This document shows positions 61,286 through 64,000 of a stretch of 64,000 bases of DNA, piece by piece. Source of the DNA: Cognataquiflexum rubidum (GTDB lineage Bacteria > Bacteroidota > Bacteroidia > Cytophagales > Cyclobacteriaceae); the NCBI RefSeq assembly GCF_022538115.1, contig NZ_JAKZAL010000006.1, positions 124,001 to 188,000 of the forward strand, read 5' to 3'. A program made the translations under genes and the position numbers. The notes under the pieces were generated by a model that ran no database searches, was not told the origin of the DNA, and saw nothing but the letters and a program-made list of their open reading frames with translations. Within the stretch, counting starts at the first letter, position 1. Every line of letters begins with the position of its first letter.

Positions 61286-61532
61286 TTTTTAGACTTTTAG
61301 AGGCGAGAAGCGAGAGATTAGACTATTTAGAAATAGGTTGATATATAATTGAAATACGGTTGAAATAAAGTTGAAATATTTTGGTGATACCCAAATGGTG
61401 AATTCAATCCAATATTTCGCCGAAGGCATATTTCTATTTATATCGCAAAGCATATATCATTTTAATACATTGCAATATTACGATGAATGTTTTTTCAATC
61501 CAAATTTCTGTTCAAATTTTGTACCTTGGAGT
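61286..61532. repeat. Intergenic region with GTTGAAATA words
   Basis: 247 nt between arsR and the DinB-like gene. It contains GGCGAGAAGCGAGAGATTAGAC (61,302-61,323), a word shared with 3,236-3,257, and ATTGAAATACGGTTGAAATAAAGTTGAAATA (61,348-61,379) as variant tandem words. The arsR promoter/operator should lie here; no clear dyad was picked out. A frame from 61,371 reading into the next gene is not considered real. Confidence 0.6.
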
Positions 61533-61970
61533 ATGAGAGAATTCATTCAACTTTGGAAAGAAGGCCGCAGCAGATTTACCAATCAGCTGGTCAATATCAA
61601 GCAGGAAGATTTATCCAAAAGACTTGGAGGCAGTCCAAATTCTGCCGGCTTCCTGATCCGGCATATGGCTGAAGTGGAGTTGCTTTTTGCCAAAAATGTA
61701 TTTGGCAATTTGGCTGTAAAAGTAGATGCCCAAACACTAAAAGCCGGAAGAGATACAGGAGAATGGACTGATTTGGAACCATTGTTGGCATTGGTGGAAG
61801 AGGCCGGAAGACAATTGGAGATAGCCATCGCAAGCCAGGAAGACTGGGAGGCTGTCATCGAAACCAAGGAATTTGGGAAAAAGACAAAGGCAGAATCCTT
61901 GGGCAGAATCACCACGCATACCGCTTACCACGCAGGGCAATTGGCGATTATCCTCAAATACGGTTCCTAG
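61533..61970 (+). CDS. DinB-family (four-helix) protein
   Basis: A 145-residue cytoplasmic DinB/YfiT-like protein. MREFIQLWKEGRSRFTNQL opens the first helix. GFLIRHMAEVELLFAKNVFG near 45 carries one metal-binding His, and ITTHTAYHAGQLAIILKYG near 128 the other His residues. The ATG at 61,533 gives the family-standard length; the longer reading from 61,371 passes through repeat words. TACCTTGG 11 nt upstream is one base from a -7 box. Role unknown; family enzymes use low-molecular-weight thiols. Confidence 0.85.
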   Translation: MREFIQLWKEGRSRFTNQLVNIKQEDLSKRLGGSPNSAGFLIRHMAEVELLFAKNVFGNLAVKVDAQTLKAGRDTGEWTDLEPLLALVEEAGRQLEIAIASQEDWEAVIETKEFGKKTKAESLGRITTHTAYHAGQLAIILKYGS

Positions 61971-62036
61971 TCAAAAGATAACCCACTCCAATCCCTGTCA
62001 ATTAATTTAGATCAAAATATAAAACCCACTAACAAG

Positions 62037-64000
62037 ATGTCCCATTCCCTGATTAAGCAAACAGCACGGATTGTCTGTATTTTTATTTTTGCCGGACTCA
62101 TTTCCAGCAATACCAATGTGGAACAAGTAGACTTTGCCGATTGGCTTGTCGATGGCCAAGAAAGGAAAGCCGAAATCACTTTATTGGAAGGCAAAGAAAT
62201 CCAGATGGACAATGGCTTGATCCGCAGAAGTTTCGTCCTGTCACCCAACATCGCTTGCTTTGATTTTACCAACCTGATGACAGGAGAGCAAATGCTCAGG
62301 ACCGTCATGCCTGAAGCCCGGATTATCCTGAATGGCAAAACCTACCATATCGGTGGCCTTAGCGGTCAGGAGGAGCGGGGATTTTTTCGCAAAGAATGGT
62401 TGGACGACATGAAATCCTCTCCTGAAGATTTCCAATACCAATCTTACGAAATCGGAGAAATCACACTCCATTTTCCTACCAAAACTGTTTTTTGGACAGG
62501 CCATAAGAAGGACGCTACAGGCAAAAAAGTAAGCTTTACCTACAGTCATCCTGATTTTGAAAACCTCATTTTGAAAGTCCATTATGAGCTCTTCGATGAC
62601 CTTCCGCTGATGGGCAAATACCTCACCCTTGAAAATACCGGAAAGGAAAGCATCCATATCAATCAGGTGGTCAATGAAATCCTTGGAATCGTGGAGGAAG
62701 AATCCGCGGTGGTCGGAAGTACGGAAAAGATGAAGAAGCCTCACCAACTTTATATCGAAAACAACTTTGCCTTCAACAACGCCATGCACGCCGAGCTCAG
62801 CAGTCAGGCTACGCTTTGGAAGCCGGATTCCAGCTACACTTCCCAAGTCAATTATGAATTGCGGACACCCAACATCCTTGAAGTCTATCCTGAAAGAGGC
62901 ATTGGAATCGACCTGAAGCCGGGAGAAAATTTCCAGTCGATCCGTTCGTATGAATTGGTTTTGGATAGTTATGACCGGGAGCGGAATGGTCTGGCAAGGA
63001 GAAAAATGTACCGGGCTTTGGCTCCTTGGACTTTGCAGAATCCGATTTTCATGCATTTGGTGAGCAAAAACGACGAGGAAGTCAGGACTGCCATCGACCA
63101 ATGTGTAGCTACAGGATATGAAGCTTTGATTCTGAGTTTTGGAAGCCATATCAACATGGAGGATATCTCTCCCGAAAATATAAGCCGATGGAAAGACCTT
63201 GCAGATTATGCCCATGACAAAGGGATCAAAATCGGAGGCTATTCGCTGTTTAGCTCCCGTAAAATAAGCGATGAATATGACGTCATCAGTCCACTTACAG
63301 GCAAACCTGGCGGTGCTTTTTTTGGAAACGCACCCTGTATGGCAAGTCAGTGGGGTCTTGATTACCTTGACAAACTCCGGTTTTTCTTTGAAAACACCGG
63401 TTTCGATATTTTCGAAAATGACGGACCTTATCCCGGGGATGTCTGTGCTTCCACTTCCCATCCGGGTCACGAGGGTCTGCATGATTCGCAGTGGATACAG
63501 ATCAATCTCCAAAAGGGACTTTACCAATGGATGAATGCCCAGGGAATCTATATCAATGCACCGGATTGGTACTTTTTGGATGGGACGCACAAGATTGCTT
63601 TGGGCTATCGGGAGGTGAATTTTTCCCTGCCAAGAGAAAGACAAAAAATCCTAAACAGGCAGAATATCCATGACGGAACTTGGGAAAAGACACCTTCGAT
63701 GGGCTGGGGTTTTGTACCCCTGACCGCCTATCACGGCGGAGGGGCCGAAGCGGTATTGGAACCGCTGAGCGAGCATCTTGAAGATTATAGGCAATTGATG
63801 ATGCAATATTATGGGGCAGGGGTGCAGGCTTGCTACCGGGGGCCGAGACTATATGACACCGAGGAAACCAAAGCAGTGGTCATCTCGGTGATCGATTGGT
63901 ACAAGAAATACAGAGATATTCTCAACGCCGACATCATCCGCCTCCGCCGCGCGGACGGCAGGGATTGGGACGGGTGGATGCATGTAGATCCCCAAGGGAG
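62037..64000 (+). CDS. Large secreted glycoside-hydrolase-like protein, 3'-truncated
   Basis: An open frame of 654 codons from ATG at 62,037 that runs off the window. The N-terminus has a short hydrophobic stretch (about 10-26) resembling a signal peptide. Residues 30-310 look like a beta-sandwich domain; from about 330 a TIM-barrel-like segment begins (NPIFMHLVSKNDEEV, GYEALILSFGSH, GIKIGGYSLFSS, FENDGPYPGDVCAS near 461, NAPDWYFLDG near 507). This layout and the acidic positions recall alpha-galactosidase-type (clan GH-D) enzymes. The exact GH family is not established. Start is firm. Confidence 0.65.
   Translation, partial: MSHSLIKQTARIVCIFIFAGLISSNTNVEQVDFADWLVDGQERKAEITLLEGKEIQMDNGLIRRSFVLSPNIACFDFTNLMTGEQMLRTVMPEARIILNGKTYHIGGLSGQEERGFFRKEWLDDMKSSPEDFQYQSYEIGEITLHFPTKTVFWTGHKKDATGKKVSFTYSHPDFENLILKVHYELFDDLPLMGKYLTLENTGKESIHINQVVNEILGIVEEESAVVGSTEKMKKPHQLYIENNFAFNNAMHAELSSQATLWKPDSSYTSQVNYELRTPNILEVYPERGIGIDLKPGENFQSIRSYELVLDSYDRERNGLARRKMYRALAPWTLQNPIFMHLVSKNDEEVRTAIDQCVATGYEALILSFGSHINMEDISPENISRWKDLADYAHDKGIKIGGYSLFSSRKISDEYDVISPLTGKPGGAFFGNAPCMASQWGLDYLDKLRFFFENTGFDIFENDGPYPGDVCASTSHPGHEGLHDSQWIQINLQKGLYQWMNAQGIYINAPDWYFLDGTHKIALGYREVNFSLPRERQKILNRQNIHDGTWEKTPSMGWGFVPLTAYHGGGAEAVLEPLSEHLEDYRQLMMQYYGAGVQACYRGPRLYDTEETKAVVISVIDWYKKYRDILNADIIRLRRADGRDWDGWMHVDPQG

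Noticed and set aside
61371-61532. 54-codon N-terminal extension of the DinB-like protein
   Set aside because: It begins in TTGAAATA word repeats and would exceed normal family length; no conserved residues lie there.
62241-63644. 467-codon open frame on the minus strand
   Set aside because: It is antisense to the well-supported plus-strand glycosidase-like gene, starts inside it and shows no recognisable domain.

Overview
The window looks like a chromosomal segment of a Bacteroidota bacterium, most likely a gliding member of the Cytophagales (Cyclobacteriaceae-like). The reasons are a GldD gliding lipoprotein, an ECF sigma/FecR/TonB-receptor/DUF4249 set, Bacteroidota-style TAnnTTTG promoter elements, moderate-to-low GC, and abundant palindromic and word-like repeats between genes. 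The genus is inference; no rRNA or tRNA gene was seen.

Region 1 (1-22,750) is a surface-polysaccharide locus. A plus-strand run (1-15,520) encodes a truncated Wzy/WaaL-like polymerase or ligase, two GT4 and five GT2 glycosyltransferases (two are tandem paralogues, one is fused to a methyltransferase), a WcaF-like acetyltransferase, an FkbM methyltransferase, a Wzm/Wzt ABC exporter, a zinc-ribbon methyltransferase and a NodB deacetylase. A convergent minus-strand group (15,658-22,750) encodes a Wzi-like outer-membrane protein, Gmd, GDP-fucose synthase, ManC and a WcaJ-type initiating phosphotransferase. Together they predict GDP-mannose to GDP-L-fucose supply, lipid-linked assembly, decoration, ABC export and surface attachment.

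Region 2 (22,751-25,668) is a 2.9-kb gene-free repeat island: four 164-nt copies of a potentially structured element, ten copies of a short palindrome, pyrimidine-rich word repeats and a recent 511-nt-offset duplication. It lies between two polyprenyl-phosphate sugar-phosphate transferase genes (21,305 and 27,361), with a LigT-like phosphoesterase and a double universal stress protein in between.

Region 3 (28,920-51,807) is mostly metabolic and envelope genes: a methyltransferase, secreted GH130, a quinone oxidoreductase-MaoC fusion whose linker is made of repeat DNA, an M20 dipeptidase, DsbD, a NahK-like kinase divergent from an SSS symporter, GldD, a secreted DinB-like protein, nitroreductase, O-methyltransferase, a PIN toxin-antitoxin pair, S10 peptidase, an aldo/keto reductase-RidA fusion with an APC permease, a SNF2 helicase and PurU.

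Region 4 (51,740-53,245) is a REP array: eight palindromes, four on each side of a RAYT-type transposase gene. The spacer units between palindromes are degenerate copies of the 3' end of purU.

Region 5 (53,303-64,000) holds an ECF sigma/FecR/TonB receptor/DUF4249 operon, an arsenic operon (ArsR, DUF6428-like, ArsC-like, Acr3) whose spacers carry different word repeats, a DinB-like protein and the 5' part of a large secreted glycosidase-like gene that runs off the window.

The strongest candidates for undescribed biology are the 164-nt element island, the purU-tail REP/RAYT array, and the repeat DNA that became a protein linker.
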